Below are positions 49,655 through 59,559 of a stretch of 64,000 nt of DNA, one piece after another. The notes under the pieces were generated by a model. It had not been told where the DNA came from, searched no databases, and saw nothing but the letters and a program-made list of their open reading frames with translations. Positions within the stretch are counted from its first letter, which is position 1; the number at the start of each line of letters is the position of its first letter. A program made the translations under genes and the position numbers. The stretch spans positions 19,674-83,673 of the forward strand of contig JAFTDW010000012.1 in the NCBI GenBank assembly GCA_017454015.1, written 5' to 3'. The DNA comes from Bacteroidales bacterium. GTDB lineage: Bacteria > Bacteroidota > Bacteroidia > Bacteroidales > P3.

Positions 49655-51379
49655 TTAAAACTTCCCCGGTTTGTTCCAGCCGCCCATCTGGCTGCCAGTG
49701 TTCAGGATGCGCTTATACTCTGTCTGGTTGCCAAGAACCTCTATGGCTTTATTTACATCGGGATCGGTAATGAGCAACCCCTCTATGCGTCCGCGCTCAT
49801 AATAGTAACGGGTCAGTATCTCCGACTTGAGCATCTCTGCAATCTCGTCGCGGTTACGCTGCAAGTCGCTCTCTTTCTCACTATTGATACGTTTCTCCAT
49901 CTCCGTCAGCTGCGCTTCGAGCGAACCAATATACTTCTCGTCCTTTGCCACTCGACGCAGCTCCTCTATGGCTTTCTCGCTGAAAGTGGAATAGCTGAGG
50001 TCGCTCTTCGCCACGAAGTCGCAGAAGTCGGCATATAACGTGTTGTCTATCTCAAACTTGTCGGCAGAAGCAATGCTGTCGTGTTTCTCAACGTATGCAT
50101 TCACATATTCAAACACCAGGTTCTTGGTTATCAACGCTTCGGCGATAGGCGACATATATTCCGGCTTCATCTCCACGTCGGGTTCTATGCCGAAACCATC
50201 GTATACGGTGCGTCCGTTGCGAGTGAGAAACGCTGTCTTGAGGGAGTCGGGCACCTTCACGGCCTTCCCCTGCTCATCGCGCTTGCCGTAGTCTATAGCC
50301 TGTATACAGCGGCCGCTGGGTATGTAGTATTTCGATACGGTGACCTTTAGCTGACTGTTGTATATCAATGGCAGAATATTCTGTACCAAACCTTTGCCAA
50401 AGCTGCGTTCTCCTATCACCACTGCCCTGTCGAAATCCTGAAGGCTTCCCGACACTATCTCGCTTGCCGACGCGCTGTAGCCATCAATGAGCACCGCCAG
50501 GGGCAACTCGGTGTCGACGGGTTCCATGCGAGTGTAACTCTTCATGTTTTTGGATGTTATCTTGCCTTTGGTCTCCACAACGAGCTCGCCGCGCTTCACA
50601 AAGTTGTTCACTATGTCGACAGCCTCGTTCATTAAACCGCCGCCGTTGCCGCGCAGGTCCAGTATCAGACCCTTCATGTTTTTGTTTTGCTTGCGCAGAT
50701 CCAGCAAGGCGTCGCGGACCGCTTGCCCGGAGCCTTGCGTGAACTCGTTGAGTTTTATGTAGCCATAGTCGCCGTTGCCCACAAAGCCATAGTAAGGCAC
50801 TGGCTTGAGTTTTATCTCGCGGCGGGTTATAGTCATGGTCAGCGGCTTGCCCTTACGCTCCACAACCACAGTGACATCGGTACCGGCCTGTCCTCTCAAC
50901 GCCGAGCTGATCTCGCCGGTGGTCTTGCCCTCGGCACTCTCGCCGTTGACCGACATTATCTTGTCGCCGGCGCGCAGGCCGGAGGTCTGCGCCGGCATAC
51001 CCTCATACACCTCCGAGATGAAAGCCGACTTGCCGTCGCTGTGTATCAGCGCTCCTATGCCGCCATACTCGCCGAGCATCTGCAGCTTGACATCCTCCAT
51101 CGACGACTCGGGGAAGTAGTTGGTGTACGGATCCAGCGATGCCAGCATGGCGTCGATGGCCACCTTCATGGTCTTGCCCGGGTCGACCTCGTCTACATAG
51201 TTGTAGTGTATGGTCTTGTAAATGTCGGCAAAGATTTCAAGGTTCTTGGCTATCTCGAAACTCTTCTCGCCGGTCTTCTGCACCGTTGAAACCTTGCGTT
51301 GCGCCGCCACCGTGGGCATCATGGCAACCAACAGCATGGCAGCCAGCACTATACGCATCACATTTTCATTCTTTCTCAT
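49655..51379 (-). CDS. S41 family C-terminal processing protease
   Basis: 574 residues from the ATG at 51379 (MRKNENVMRI). Signal peptide (IVLAAMLLVAMMPTVAAQ), an N-terminal helical domain, and a PDZ domain with YGGIGALIHSDGK and EGMPAQTSGLRAGDKIMSVNG at about 110-190. The catalytic Ser is in DGYSASASEIV (about residue 300) and Lys in RSFGKGLVQ (about 327), a spacing typical of CtpA. It is periplasmic and probably trims C-termini of exported proteins. It lies upstream of the O-antigen ligase-like gene. Confidence 0.92.
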   Translation of the reverse strand: MRKNENVMRIVLAAMLLVAMMPTVAAQRKVSTVQKTGEKSFEIAKNLEIFADIYKTIHYNYVDEVDPGKTMKVAIDAMLASLDPYTNYFPESSMEDVKLQMLGEYGGIGALIHSDGKSAFISEVYEGMPAQTSGLRAGDKIMSVNGESAEGKTTGEISSALRGQAGTDVTVVVERKGKPLTMTITRREIKLKPVPYYGFVGNGDYGYIKLNEFTQGSGQAVRDALLDLRKQNKNMKGLILDLRGNGGGLMNEAVDIVNNFVKRGELVVETKGKITSKNMKSYTRMEPVDTELPLAVLIDGYSASASEIVSGSLQDFDRAVVIGERSFGKGLVQNILPLIYNSQLKVTVSKYYIPSGRCIQAIDYGKRDEQGKAVKVPDSLKTAFLTRNGRTVYDGFGIEPDVEMKPEYMSPIAEALITKNLVFEYVNAYVEKHDSIASADKFEIDNTLYADFCDFVAKSDLSYSTFSEKAIEELRRVAKDEKYIGSLEAQLTEMEKRINSEKESDLQRNRDEIAEMLKSEILTRYYYERGRIEGLLITDPDVNKAIEVLGNQTEYKRILNTGSQMGGWNKPGKF

Positions 51380-51535
51380 TTTCTCTGATATATTCAAAAA
51401 CAAAATGATTAAACGCTACAAACAAAAAAATATTGCACCGCCGATGTGTAATTAAAGAAACAGATAAATGTTAAAAAATATTATTCTTTACACGCCTATA
51501 ATAATACAGACGCACTCGCGTTATATATAGTTGCT

Positions 51536-53965
51536 ATGAAAAAATTCGCATTATCTATCTTTACCCTGCTCACACTATGCATTGCAGCCACGCAGGCTGC
51601 CCCAGTGAGCGTCGAGTCCGCCCGCCGTGCCGGTCTCAATTTCTTAACCATGACCGAAGGCCGCAGTGAAGACACTCGCCTTGAGCTTGTCTACGAAGCT
51701 ATCGGCAAACAAGGTATCACGAGCTACTATGTGTTTGCTGTAAACGACACCGGCTTTATAGCCATCGGTGCCGAGGACCGTTTTGTGCCGGTGCTGGCTT
51801 TCTGCGAGGATACCCGCTTCGATACCGCCACCATGCCCGACTACATCAGGTCGTGGTTCGAGGTGTACCGCAACTGCATTGCCTTTGGCGTTGAGCGCGA
51901 CGACATGGGGCTGCGCCCCGAGGAGTCCGAGCGCGTGAAGGGCGAATGGAAAGCGCTGCTGAGCGGCGACCCCACCTTCTACGCCAAGCGCGGACAGAAG
52001 AGTGTGCCAAACCTTGTAGAAACACGCTGGGGACAGGGCAACGGCTATAACCTCTACTGCCCAAACTACACCCAGGCATCCACCGGCAACGGACATGCTC
52101 TCGTGGGCTGCGTGGCCACCGCCATGGCTCAAATACTGCGCTACTGGCGCTACGGAGTGGGCTTCGGCTCCCACAGCTACTCCTGCACCTATTACGGGCG
52201 GCTCTCCATGAAGTTCGACACAGCAACCTACGACTTCAACAACATGCCGCTGACGGCCCCCACCAACCCTCAGACCGAAACGGCTGTCAAGCGCCGCCAC
52301 CACATCTCGCAGCTCTGCTACCACTGCGGCATAGCCAACGACATGACCTATGAGAGCCCCTCCTACCAAGGCGGTAGCGGCACACAGACAGCCAATGTAC
52401 CCGATGCCCTCAAACACTTCGGATACTATGGCGCCTACATCCTCTCCAAGTCGAGCAACGAGAACAGCTGGGAAGACCTGCTCCGCAATGAACTCGACCA
52501 CCGCCGCCCCATGGAGTACTCCGGCCACAGCCAGACCGAAGGCGGCCACGCCTTTATTTGCGACGGCTACAAAGAGAGCACCAGCCAGTACCACTTCAAC
52601 TGGGGCTGGAGCGGCAGCTACAACGGATACTACACCCTCACCACCATGAAGGGCTTCACCTACAGCCAGCAGGCTGTGATGAACATAGTGCCCTCCTACC
52701 TCTGCAATACCGACACCTTCTATATCAGCGCCAACGCTGAGCAGAAAGTCGGTAACGACGGCAGCAGCTGGGCAAAAGCCAACCCCAACCTCCACAACGC
52801 CCTCTCAGCTCGCGGCATGTACAAATCGGGTTACATCCTCGTGAAAGAAGGCACCTACTATGGCGACACATCGCTGCTAAGGAAAGATGCCGCGTTCATC
52901 ATCACCCCTGGCGTCAAAGTCTATGGCGGCTTTGCCGGCAACGAGAGGACTATAGACCAACGCAACCCCGCCGAGCACCCCACCATACTCGACGGTCGCG
53001 GTAGCCAGCGCGTGGCCAACGCCGACAACACCATGACAAAGATAGCCTACGTCCACGACCTGATCTTCCAGAACGGACAGGCCAACAACGGTGCCGGCGT
53101 CTATTCCACCAAGAACGTCACCTTCGACGGCTGCACCTTCCGCAACAACACAGGCCAGAACGGCGCCGGACTCTATATGGAGAGCGGTACAGTGAGACGC
53201 TGCTATTTCCATGGAAACAACAGCTCTTCCTCCTCGGCCCTCTATGTGAAGCAGGGCGATGTCAAGAACTGCCTCATAGCCAACAACCGCGGCGGCGGAG
53301 TAACCACCACAGCGGCAGCCAACCTCATCAACCTCACCGTGGTGAGCAATGCCGGCATAGGCATAACTCTCGGCTCGTCGACAGTACTGCGCAACAGCAT
53401 CATCTGGAACAACAACACCCAGCTCTCGGGGGGCACCACCAGCAACATCACCTACAACGCCGTGATGAGCACCTCCCCGTCGAGCACAGGCAATATAACC
53501 CTCTCGTCCAACAACAACGACTCCGACGGCCCCCACTTTGTCAACCCCAAAACCGCACGAGGCATAGTGACCTCCGAGGGCGACTGGCACATCTCCAACG
53601 CTTCCTCCCCTTGCTACAACTCGGGCATGCCCGACGACGACGGCACTTATAAATGGGACCTCGACAACCGCACGCGTACACAGCACGGCAGAGTGGACAT
53701 AGGCTGCTATGAGTTCAAGAACCTCGACATAGAGAGTAACAGCCAGGCCGCCATCAAGCTCTACCCCAACCCGACGTATGGCAGCGTGACCTTCGACGGC
53801 ATACCGGCCGGCACCACCGTCACCGTATACGACGCTGCGGGACGTTGCGTAACCACCGCCACCGCCGTCACAGGCTCCTTAACCATCACCCTGCCTGCCA
53901 CCGGCATCTACATTGCCCGCACCTCCATCGGCACAACTCATAAACTCATATCCGTTGACCGCTAA
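51536..53965 (+). CDS. C10 (streptopain-like) cysteine peptidase with beta-helix and T9SS tail, copy 1
   Basis: 809 residues. Signal peptide, an inhibitory propeptide (about 22-150), then the C10 domain: catalytic Cys192 in GCVATAMAQ, His338 in GGHAFICDGY, and FNWGWSG. Residues about 400-720 form a right-handed beta-helix of pectate-lyase type (GVKVYGGFAGNERTIDQRNP, then repeated 'NNxT..' rungs). The C-terminal 75 residues (LYPNPTYGSVTF, VYDAAGR) are a T9SS type A sorting domain. It is exported and probably degrades host or dietary protein. It is 68 bp upstream of a paralog. Confidence 0.9.
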   Translation: MKKFALSIFTLLTLCIAATQAAPVSVESARRAGLNFLTMTEGRSEDTRLELVYEAIGKQGITSYYVFAVNDTGFIAIGAEDRFVPVLAFCEDTRFDTATMPDYIRSWFEVYRNCIAFGVERDDMGLRPEESERVKGEWKALLSGDPTFYAKRGQKSVPNLVETRWGQGNGYNLYCPNYTQASTGNGHALVGCVATAMAQILRYWRYGVGFGSHSYSCTYYGRLSMKFDTATYDFNNMPLTAPTNPQTETAVKRRHHISQLCYHCGIANDMTYESPSYQGGSGTQTANVPDALKHFGYYGAYILSKSSNENSWEDLLRNELDHRRPMEYSGHSQTEGGHAFICDGYKESTSQYHFNWGWSGSYNGYYTLTTMKGFTYSQQAVMNIVPSYLCNTDTFYISANAEQKVGNDGSSWAKANPNLHNALSARGMYKSGYILVKEGTYYGDTSLLRKDAAFIITPGVKVYGGFAGNERTIDQRNPAEHPTILDGRGSQRVANADNTMTKIAYVHDLIFQNGQANNGAGVYSTKNVTFDGCTFRNNTGQNGAGLYMESGTVRRCYFHGNNSSSSSALYVKQGDVKNCLIANNRGGGVTTTAAANLINLTVVSNAGIGITLGSSTVLRNSIIWNNNTQLSGGTTSNITYNAVMSTSPSSTGNITLSSNNNDSDGPHFVNPKTARGIVTSEGDWHISNASSPCYNSGMPDDDGTYKWDLDNRTRTQHGRVDIGCYEFKNLDIESNSQAAIKLYPNPTYGSVTFDGIPAGTTVTVYDAAGRCVTTATAVTGSLTITLPATGIYIARTSIGTTHKLISVDR

Positions 53966-54024
53966 CCTTTAAACCTTCCAACCCTAAAACCTTATACCTT
54001 CCAACTTTCCACCCTCCAACCCTT
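53966..54024. other. A/C-rich spacer between the two C10 genes
   Basis: Repeated forms of CCTTTAAACCTTCCAACC. It is similar to spacers at 35045, 40118, 48004 and 49620. Confidence 0.6.
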
Positions 54025-54033
54025 CTTGTATAA

Positions 54034-56424
54034 TTGAAAAAGGTTATCACACTCCTGTTGCTTGCCGCCGTCGGCAGTTCGCTGTTCGCGCAGTATATAA
54101 CCGCCGACAAGGCGACGACCGCAGCCATGCGATACCTCAACATCGCAGCAGGTCCCTCCAGCCGCACACTGTCGCTATGTGAGACCCTGCACGGCGATGA
54201 CAACGCAGCAGTTCTCTACATATTCAATATTGGCGACAGCGGCTTCATAGTGGTCAGTGCCCACACCTTCGCACCTCCCGTCATTGGATGGTCGATGAAC
54301 GGCACCTTCTGCCGCGACAGCCTCGCCCCCACCCTGCTCGACTACCTCGAAGACTACCGTCACGACATTGCCGCCATCGCCGCAGGGGCCGACGTCCCGC
54401 AAGCCACAGCACAGCAATGCCGCAGGGAGTGGGATGCGCTGCTCGACAAGGGGGGCTCAGCAGCAGCCAAGAGCTACTACGCCTCGCGTGGCTCAAAAAA
54501 CCAAAGCCAGCTGCTGACAACCACATGGAACCAGGGGGCGGGATACAACAACATGTGCCCTGTGGCCCCCAACGGAAATCACGCTGTGACAGGCTGCGTG
54601 GCCACCGCTATGGCTCAGATAATACGCTACCACCGCTACCCTGAGCATGGCTTTGGCACATCGAGCTACGCACACATGGTATACGGAAGGCTCACCGCTG
54701 TCCACGACAGCACCACCTACGACTTCAGCTCCATGCCCAACAGCGTCAACGATCGCTCTCCGCGAGCCTACCAAGACGCCGTGTCCCAGCTATGCCTCCA
54801 CTGCGGCATATCTGTAAGCATGGACTACCAGAGCAACCTCAACACATCGGGTTCGGGAGCCCAAGTCACCGATGTACCCGAGAGCATACAGCACTTCGGC
54901 TATTTCCGAGCCTATTTCCGCTACAAAACCGACATGAGCGACAGCCTCTGGCATATCATGCTCCGCCACGAACTCGACCAGCGACGCCCCATACTCTACC
55001 AGGGACATTCGCCAGAAGGCGGCCACGCCTTTGTGTGCGACGGCTACAAAGAGAACGACAACACCTACCACTTCAACTGGGGTTGGGGCGGCCACGGCGA
55101 CGGATACTACACCCTCACCACCATGCAGAGCTTCACCACCATGCAGGGTGGGGTCTTTGGCATCTATCCCTCCGGGCTGGTGCCAGGCTGCGACACCATT
55201 TATGTGCAGCCCAGCTCAAACAACGGCAACGGCTCCTCGTGGGCCTTGGCAACCAACGACCTTGTCTCGGCCATCCGCGCCCGCGGCATCTACAAGAGCG
55301 GCGAGGTGTGGGTGCGCGAAGGCCGCTACCGCGGCGACAGCATAGAAGGCAACGACGGCTGCTTCTATATAGCCAACGGCGTCAGAGTGTACGGAGGCTT
55401 TGTAGGCAACGAGACCTCCCTCGACCAACGCAACCCAAGCCTGCACCCCACCATACTGGACGGACGCTCCAAAAACCGCGTAGTCTTCGCGCGGGCTCTC
55501 AGCAGAGACGCCCGCCTTGCCGACGTGCAGATTGTCAACGGCCTGGCTCCTTCGGGGGCGGGCATCTACGCCTCAGCAAACCTCACCATAGAGAACTGCA
55601 CCGTCTCTTACTGCATGGCTCCAGAGGGCTCCGCCATATACAGCCTAGGAGCAACGATACGCAACTGTGTGCTGCACAACAACAATGGCAAATACACCCT
55701 CTACATGGACAACGGCTCCGCCAAGAACATGATAATAGCCAACAACAACGGCGGTGGCTGCTATGTATACCAGGGCCGCGTGGTGGGTTGCGACATTGTG
55801 AGCAACAACGGCTGCGGCATAGACCTCAACGACCGCTCGGTACTACGCAACTGCATAGTGTGGAACAACGACAGCACGCTGCGTGGCAACTACGACACCG
55901 ACAGTGTGCGCCACTGCGCCATGAGCGGCTTTATTCCCGATGGCGACAACGGCAACATAAGGCTCAGCCTCGACAACTACGCCGGCAACGGCCCGCGCTT
56001 TGTTTACGCCACACCCCGCGGACCTCACACCCGCAGCGGCGACTGGCACCTTACGGCAGGCTCTCCCTGCATCAAAGCCGGTGACACCATACGCGGCGGC
56101 AGCTACACCACCGACCTCGACGGCATACCGCGCTATACACGACTTGGCATCGACATAGGATGCTACGAGTATGTTGGAAATACACAAGGGCTTGACCACG
56201 CAGCACCCGCAACCCTTGCTATTTGCCCCAACCCCTGCCACGGCACCGCAGTGTGCGAAGGACTCGACGCAGGCTCACTGCTCAGAGTCTACGACATCAC
56301 AGGCCGTTGCATCTACAGCGCCACGGCAACCTCTGGCACCGCCACACTGCAACTGCCAGCCCAAGGTGTATACATAGTACGCAACGGCAACGGCAAAGCG
56401 GCAAGGCTTATATGCACAGAGTAA
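54034..56424 (+). CDS. C10 cysteine peptidase with beta-helix and T9SS tail, copy 2
   Basis: 796 residues from a TTG start (KKVITLLLLAAVGSSLFAQ is the signal peptide; no ATG is in frame before it). The same order as its neighbour: propeptide, C10 peptidase with Cys188 (GCVATAMAQ) and His331 (GGHAFVCDGY, then FNWGWGG), beta-helix (GVRVYGGFVGNETSLDQRNP), and T9SS type A tail (ICPNPCHGTAV, VYDITGRC). The two copies are a tandem duplication with substantial divergence, so they may cut different substrates. Confidence 0.9.
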   Translation: MKKVITLLLLAAVGSSLFAQYITADKATTAAMRYLNIAAGPSSRTLSLCETLHGDDNAAVLYIFNIGDSGFIVVSAHTFAPPVIGWSMNGTFCRDSLAPTLLDYLEDYRHDIAAIAAGADVPQATAQQCRREWDALLDKGGSAAAKSYYASRGSKNQSQLLTTTWNQGAGYNNMCPVAPNGNHAVTGCVATAMAQIIRYHRYPEHGFGTSSYAHMVYGRLTAVHDSTTYDFSSMPNSVNDRSPRAYQDAVSQLCLHCGISVSMDYQSNLNTSGSGAQVTDVPESIQHFGYFRAYFRYKTDMSDSLWHIMLRHELDQRRPILYQGHSPEGGHAFVCDGYKENDNTYHFNWGWGGHGDGYYTLTTMQSFTTMQGGVFGIYPSGLVPGCDTIYVQPSSNNGNGSSWALATNDLVSAIRARGIYKSGEVWVREGRYRGDSIEGNDGCFYIANGVRVYGGFVGNETSLDQRNPSLHPTILDGRSKNRVVFARALSRDARLADVQIVNGLAPSGAGIYASANLTIENCTVSYCMAPEGSAIYSLGATIRNCVLHNNNGKYTLYMDNGSAKNMIIANNNGGGCYVYQGRVVGCDIVSNNGCGIDLNDRSVLRNCIVWNNDSTLRGNYDTDSVRHCAMSGFIPDGDNGNIRLSLDNYAGNGPRFVYATPRGPHTRSGDWHLTAGSPCIKAGDTIRGGSYTTDLDGIPRYTRLGIDIGCYEYVGNTQGLDHAAPATLAICPNPCHGTAVCEGLDAGSLLRVYDITGRCIYSATATSGTATLQLPAQGVYIVRNGNGKAARLICTE

Positions 56425-56494
56425 GGCTGCACTGACCGGCCTTCATTGTTACAAACTTGCGCAATCCTTTGATTGTGGAACGGCACGCGGCTCG

Positions 56495-57868
56495 TCAGCT
56501 GCCGGCAAAGAGCTTGCGGAACATCTCTTCGACAACCCCCACGCCAACTATCTCGATATTGTATTTGCTTTGGTCGATGGTCTTGGCGTTGTACTTCGAA
56601 AGGAAAATGCGCTCAAAGCCCAGCCTGTCGGCCTCCGCCACACGGTGCTCCACCCTCGCCACAGGACGCACCTCGCCGGTAAGTCCCATCTCACCGGCAA
56701 AGCAGCAACGGGCGTTGATGGGCATGTCCACGTTGCTCGACAAAATGCTGCTCACCACGGCAAGGTCTATGGCAGGGTCGCTCACCTTTATGCCGCCCGC
56801 AATATTGAGAAAGACATCCTTGGCGGCAAGCTTGAAGCCGCACCGTTTCTCAAGTATGGCAAGCAGCATGGCAAGCCTGCGCAGGTCAAAGCCATTGGCG
56901 TTGCGCTGCGGCGTGCCGTACACCGCCGACGACACCAGCGCCTGCACCTCTATGAGCATGGGGCGCACCCCCTCCACTGTGACACCCACGGCAGTGCCGC
57001 TGAGGTTCTCCTCGCGTCGCGACAGCAGGAACTCCGACGGGTTGGACACCTCGCGCAACCCGCTGCCCTGCATCTCAAAGATGCCTATCTCAGCCGTGGA
57101 GCCAAATCGGTTCTTCAATGAGCGCAGTATGCGGTAGCCATAGTTGCGGTCGCCCTCGAACTGCAGCACGCAGTCTACTATATGTTCCATCACCTTGGGG
57201 CCCGCAAGGGTGCCGTCCTTGGTGATATGGCCTATCAGCAACACCGGCACGCCCGTCTCCTTGGCGAAACGCTGGAACTCCGTGGTACACTCCCTTATCT
57301 GCGATATGCTGCCCGCCGACGAGTCGATGGTCTCGGTGCAGATGGTCTGTATCGAGTCTATGACCAGCAGCTCCGGCTGCACTGACGACACATGCTCAAA
57401 TATGCGCTGCGTCACCGTCTCGCTCACCACATAGCAGTTCTCTCCTGCCGTGCTTATGCGGTCGGCGCGCATCTTTATCTGCTGCTCGCTCTCCTCGCCG
57501 CTTACGTACAGAACCTTGCGATCGGTAATGGCCAGCACCGTCTGCAACAGCAGTGTGCTCTTGCCAATGCCCGGCTCGCCGCCCAACAGCATGAGGCTGC
57601 CCGGCACTATGCCGCCGCCAAGCACGCGGTCAAACTCGGCGCAGTGCGTCGTCATGCGCTGCGTCTCGCTATAGGTCACATGCTTTATCAGCTTGGGTTC
57701 CGACGCCTGGCGCGCCTGTCCCCTGCCCTGCCCGAAGGCGGGTTTGTCAATCTTCACCACCTCCTCGTCAAAGGTGTTCCACTTGCCGCACTCGGGACAT
57801 TTGCCCAGCCAGCTCGACGACTGGTAGCCGCACTCGCGGCAGAAAAAATAAGACTTAGCCTTGGCCAT
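56495..57868 (-). CDS. radA: DNA repair protein RadA
   Basis: 457 residues. Zinc finger C10-x2-C13...C24-x2-C27 (FFCRECG, GKCPECGKW), then the RecA-like domain with GGEPGIGKST at 96-105 and the RadA-specific KNRFG motif in SLKNRFGSTAEIG. The C-terminus is a Lon-like (P-type) domain (DLAVVSSILSSNVD, GEMGLTGEVRPV). It helps branch migration in recombination. It is convergent with the second C10 peptidase gene. Confidence 0.95.
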   Translation of the reverse strand: MAKAKSYFFCRECGYQSSSWLGKCPECGKWNTFDEEVVKIDKPAFGQGRGQARQASEPKLIKHVTYSETQRMTTHCAEFDRVLGGGIVPGSLMLLGGEPGIGKSTLLLQTVLAITDRKVLYVSGEESEQQIKMRADRISTAGENCYVVSETVTQRIFEHVSSVQPELLVIDSIQTICTETIDSSAGSISQIRECTTEFQRFAKETGVPVLLIGHITKDGTLAGPKVMEHIVDCVLQFEGDRNYGYRILRSLKNRFGSTAEIGIFEMQGSGLREVSNPSEFLLSRREENLSGTAVGVTVEGVRPMLIEVQALVSSAVYGTPQRNANGFDLRRLAMLLAILEKRCGFKLAAKDVFLNIAGGIKVSDPAIDLAVVSSILSSNVDMPINARCCFAGEMGLTGEVRPVARVEHRVAEADRLGFERIFLSKYNAKTIDQSKYNIEIVGVGVVEEMFRKLFAGS

Positions 57869-57946
57869 GGGAGGGTTGGAGGGTTTTAAAGTTAAAGGGG
57901 TATAAGGTTAAAGGGGGTTAGGGGCTGATATTTGGTGCGTGGGGTA

Positions 57947-58313
57947 AGAAACTGTTTAAATTTGATTGATGAATTTTATTATGGACATGAACGAGTGGAT
58001 TTTTCGCATTCCCAGAAGGAGCAATGGGAACCATTGTGACTGATGGAAGGTGTAAAAGATGCCATTCAGGTTCTTTAAGGTGGGTTCTGTTTTTTCATTG
58101 AGAGCGCCTGTTCTCCGCTGCGCTATCGAAATGCCACTGGCATTTCTTCACTCCGAGACGCATGTCGTTTTTATCTTGTTGCCCCACACTGCGTTCCTTG
58201 TGCGGGGTTCGCTCAACAAGTTCGCGGGCCTCAGCAATTGAGAGTTAGCCTCTCCGAGGCTATTTTTAGAGGTTACATTAAGAAAAACATTGAATTGAAT
58301 TTAAACAGTTTCT
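57947..58313. mobile_element. MITE-like element with AGAAACTGTTTAAATT ends
   Basis: 367 bp flanked by 16-bp inverted ends: AGAAACTGTTTAAATT from 57947, and its exact complement ending at 58313. No transposase gene inside. It holds a copy of the ATGCCACTGGCATT repeat (58110-58151) and a small hairpin (GCCTC...GAGGC then ATTTTT, 58250-58266). Its right end forms part of the stop codon of the U32 gene. No target duplication is evident. Confidence 0.6.
58110..58151. repeat. ATGCCACTGGCATT repeat, copy 2
   Basis: Same family as 42777-42818: GTTCTCCGCTGCGCTATCG then AAATGCCACTGGCATTT. It lies within the MITE-like element. Confidence 0.75.
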
Positions 58314-59559
58314 AAAACTCATCGAGGACGGTGTCGATGCGATAGAGCTTGTCGCCGCGGTGCAGCGGCTGGGCAGTCTTGAGGGTGAAGAGGTCGCCTT
58401 GCGACACCTGCAGGGCGTCGCCTTCACCGTTGTCGACCCGCAGTCCATCAACAATGCCTGTATACACCCCAGTGGTCTCGCCTGTAACCATATAGCGGTC
58501 GCCTTTGCGGAGCGTCTCGCGCGTCTCAATGCGCATCTCGGCCACCTGCGGGCGGTTGAAGTAGTTGGTGACCTTGCCGAGGTACACCTTGTTCTCGGTG
58601 GCTTGCGAACCGTAGCGGTCGCTCCACTCGCCCATGGTGCGGCCCAGATAGTAGCCATCCCAAAAGCCGCGGTTGAACACGGTGCGCAACCGCTCCGTCC
58701 AGTCCGCTATGGCTTCGCGCGTGTATGTGCCTGCCTCTATGGCTTCCACGGCCTCGCGGTAGCAGGTGACGACGGTCTTAACATAATCGGCGCTGCGCCC
58801 TCGCCCCTCTATCTTGAGCACCTGCACGCCGGCCTTCGCCATCTTGTCGAGGAAGCCTATGGTACACAAGTCCTTGGGCGACATGATGTATTGGTTGTCC
58901 ACCTCAAGTTCCAAACCCGTCTCCATGTCGGTGACCAAGTATCCGCGACGGCATAGTTGCAGGCAGGCGCCGCGGTTGGCGCTGTGGTTGTATGCGTCGA
59001 GGCTCAGGTAACACTTGCCGCTCACCGACATGCAGAGGGCGCCGTGGGCAAAAAGCTCTATCCTCACCAGCTCGCCGTGCGGGCCGCGGATGTCGTTGGC
59101 CTTTATGAAATTGGTTATCTCCGCCACCTGCGCCAGCGGCAGCTCGCGGGCTGTGACCATCACATCGGCGTAGCGCGAATAGTAGCGCACCGCCTCACTG
59201 TTCGATATGTTGCACTGGGTGGATATATGTATCTCTATGCCGAGCTGCGACGCGCTCTCTATCACCGCCATGTCGGAGGCTATGACGGCATCGACGCCCA
59301 CTTCGCGGGCGGCAAGGAGCAGCTTGCGCATCTCCTCCAGCTCATGGTTGTACACCACGGTGTTGACCGTAAGGTAGCAACGCACCCCTGCGGCGTGGGC
59401 CGTCGAGACTATGCGCCCCATGTCGTCGAGGTCGAAGTTGCTGGCCGAGCGCGACCGCATATTGAGCTTGCCCACTCCAAAGTATATGGAGTTGGCGCCG
59501 GCCTGTATCGCTGCGGCGAGGCTCTCAAAAGAGCCCACAGGAGCCATTATCTCCATCAT
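58312..59559 (-). CDS. U32 family peptidase-like protein (tRNA hydroxylation type)
   Basis: 415 residues. EIMAPVGSFESLAAAIQAGANSIYFG is the U32 start. FAHGALCMSVSGKCYLS and RGACLQLCRRGY supply the four conserved Cys thought to hold an iron-sulfur cluster, and IEGRGRSADYV follows. Close relatives (TrhP/YegQ) are required for 5-hydroxyuridine formation at tRNA wobble position 34. Its stop codon is formed at the edge of the MITE-like element, so its last codons may differ from relatives. It overlaps the esterase gene by 4 nt. Confidence 0.88.
   Translation of the reverse strand: MMEIMAPVGSFESLAAAIQAGANSIYFGVGKLNMRSRSASNFDLDDMGRIVSTAHAAGVRCYLTVNTVVYNHELEEMRKLLLAAREVGVDAVIASDMAVIESASQLGIEIHISTQCNISNSEAVRYYSRYADVMVTARELPLAQVAEITNFIKANDIRGPHGELVRIELFAHGALCMSVSGKCYLSLDAYNHSANRGACLQLCRRGYLVTDMETGLELEVDNQYIMSPKDLCTIGFLDKMAKAGVQVLKIEGRGRSADYVKTVVTCYREAVEAIEAGTYTREAIADWTERLRTVFNRGFWDGYYLGRTMGEWSDRYGSQATENKVYLGKVTNYFNRPQVAEMRIETRETLRKGDRYMVTGETTGVYTGIVDGLRVDNGEGDALQVSQGDLFTLKTAQPLHRGDKLYRIDTVLDEF

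Noticed and set aside
51644-52795. 383-codon minus-strand frame
   Set aside because: Antisense to the first C10 peptidase and lacking any motif.
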